The position numbers and the translations under genes are program-made. The notes beneath the pieces were generated by a model. It did no database searches. It saw only the letters and a program-made list of their open reading frames with translations, and was not told the origin of the DNA. A DNA stretch of 64,000 bases, taken from positions 1-64,000 of the forward strand of contig NW_026971046.1 of NCBI RefSeq assembly GCF_963678635.1. The letters are read 5' to 3'. Positions within the stretch are counted from its first letter, which is position 1, and each line of letters starts with the position of its first letter. Positions 62,873 through 64,000 of the stretch are shown piece by piece. The DNA comes from Symsagittifera roscoffensis (lineage: Eukaryota > Xenacoelomorpha > Acoela > Convolutidae).

Positions 62873-64000
62873 AGTTCCACTGTCCAATAAAAAGTAACTT
62901 AACGGATTGTTCCGACCATGTTTTTAACGGCGTTCACGTATTTTGAGACCTAAGTATGGGGACGTTCTTATTTTCTAGAGTGGGGGGATATTTTGGTAGT
63001 AGCCTTCAAGCTGTAGCGAGTTCTAGTCTCATGTCGCAAGCGAACCGAACTGGCTCCGACCGTTCTTGAGGTAGAAAAACACAAGAGATAGTGTCCCTGA
63101 CCCTTGAGCCAGTGGTTATAGGGCCTATTTTTCTTAAGCCTCATATGTGACTGCAGTAGGCGACTGTTACATAGTGTTTTTATGGCGCTCCTGGGTGTTT
63201 TTACGACATCATGACTACGGAGTCGAACCCACTTGACACAGCTCCGGGCTGCATGCCCATTCTAGAGTACCGGTGGTACGGTTCAGCGGGAACGTGTAAA
63301 CCTTCCGGTTGTAACGTGATAGCTTTTTAGGAAAACTTGAGAAAACTTCCTGGTACGCTCTCCGAACGAGGCCTAGCTAACCGAGTAAAGGGGGGAACTA
63401 GGGAAACAAAAACAAGAAAAAAGTATAGAAAAAGGAACAAAAACCATAAAACGAAAAGACAGTGACTTTGATACCAGATCATTTGGATCAAACCTTTATA
63501 TTAATTAAATAGTATACACATACTGTTTTATAAGAGCGATCGTTTCGATCAATCTAGCAATTTAAACCAGTGACTCTGAAAAGGTGCCCGAGTGGGGGCG
63601 TTGTTAAGGGTTTTCAGACAGATTGCAACCTAGCCGGACCACTAGGAGACTTGACTGGAAGAGGTGACCAGTCGAGTGGGAAAGTGGTTCACAGGGATCG
63701 AACCGGACCACTGGGAGACTTGACTGGAAGAGGTGACCAGTCGAGTGGGAAAGTGGTTCACAAGGATCGAAACGGACCACGAGGAGACTTGACTGGAAGA
63801 GGTGACCAGCCAAGTGGGAAAGTGTGCTGCTGTCAAGTGCAGAACAGAGACAACCAGCACAAGATCACCACAAGAGGACGCACAGGGGTGTTCTCAAGTT
63901 GGGCAACGGGTATCGTTAGAATCCACATTACATTATAGGAGATAAGTGTAAAATTGGATAAGCGGAGTCCCATTGTTTTGAGGAAGCTTTTGCACAAGCA
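62873..64000 (+). mobile_element. Second, related LTR element: LTR tail and leader
   Basis: 62873-63171 is the rest of an LTR ending CGACTGTTACA. Eleven bases later comes the same PBS (63183-63197) and TTTTTATGGCGCTCC context as in the giant element, then a leader that leaves the window. AATAAA at about 62884. The giant element lies inside this LTR. Coding parts, if any, are to the right. Confidence 0.8.
63634..63830 (+). repeat. 69 bp tandem repeat, three units, in the second leader
   Basis: Units start CCGGACCACTAGGAGACTTG at 63634, 63703 and about 63772, each containing GGAAGAGGTGACCAGTCGAG and GTGGGAAAGTG. They differ at a few bases. An apparent 122-codon ORF spans them because 69 is a multiple of three; coding is doubtful. 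Confidence 0.9.

Noticed and set aside
63570-63938. 122-codon ORF at the right end
   Set aside because: Open only because the 69 bp repeat is a multiple of three; it lies in the leader of an LTR element.

Overview
The window looks like AT-rich nuclear DNA from an invertebrate animal. Coding sequence is split into short exons by long, repeat-filled introns with GT-AG (and one GC-AG) splice sites, and the encoded families (KSR, an FBXW10-type F-box protein) are animal ones. There are no bacterial-type operons, no CRISPR and no rRNA. The species cannot be named from the sequence.

Left third (1-8588, minus strand): the 5' half of an FBXW10-like F-box gene. Seven exons chain in phase from a start codon at 8588 to an exon ending at 102, and the expected WD40 part lies left of the window. 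The large intron at 190-3944 holds a striking cluster of palindromic TAATCGATTATAAT motifs and a G-rich minisatellite. From 8589 to 15890 is an intergenic stretch with a higher-order tandem repeat at about 9600-12640.

Middle (15891-37742, minus strand): a complete-looking kinase suppressor of Ras (KSR) gene, reconstructed here as 19 exons whose phases all fit (3462 nt, 1153 codons plus stop). It has the KSR-specific CA1 region, a C1 zinc finger, a Ser/Thr/Pro-rich linker and a C-terminal kinase-like domain. Its introns carry several families of small mobile elements: TIR/foldback elements, tRNA-derived SINE-like pieces, and an abundant ~450 bp family that begins ACATAGCCAACAGACAG.

Right third (38319-62872, plus strand): a giant LTR retrotransposon of the Ty3/gypsy group, 24,554 bp, with two 920 bp LTRs that differ at about one site by eye, so a very recent insertion. 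It looks whole. Order: LTR, PBS, ~3 kb structured leader, gag-protease, RT-RNase H, integrase with a C-terminal macro-domain-like extension, two small ORFs, a 2,756-codon extra ORF that opens with an SGNH-hydrolase-like domain, then PPT and LTR. It sits inside the LTR of a second, related element whose LTR tail and leader (with three 69 bp tandem repeats) run off the right end. The pair lies roughly 0.6 kb upstream of the KSR start codon.

The most unusual content is the giant element's accessory coding capacity (macro-like domain, SGNH-like domain, more than 2,000 residues of unrecognised protein), its internal copies of the PPT-like motif, and its leader of repeated CCGGAGGGGT modules.
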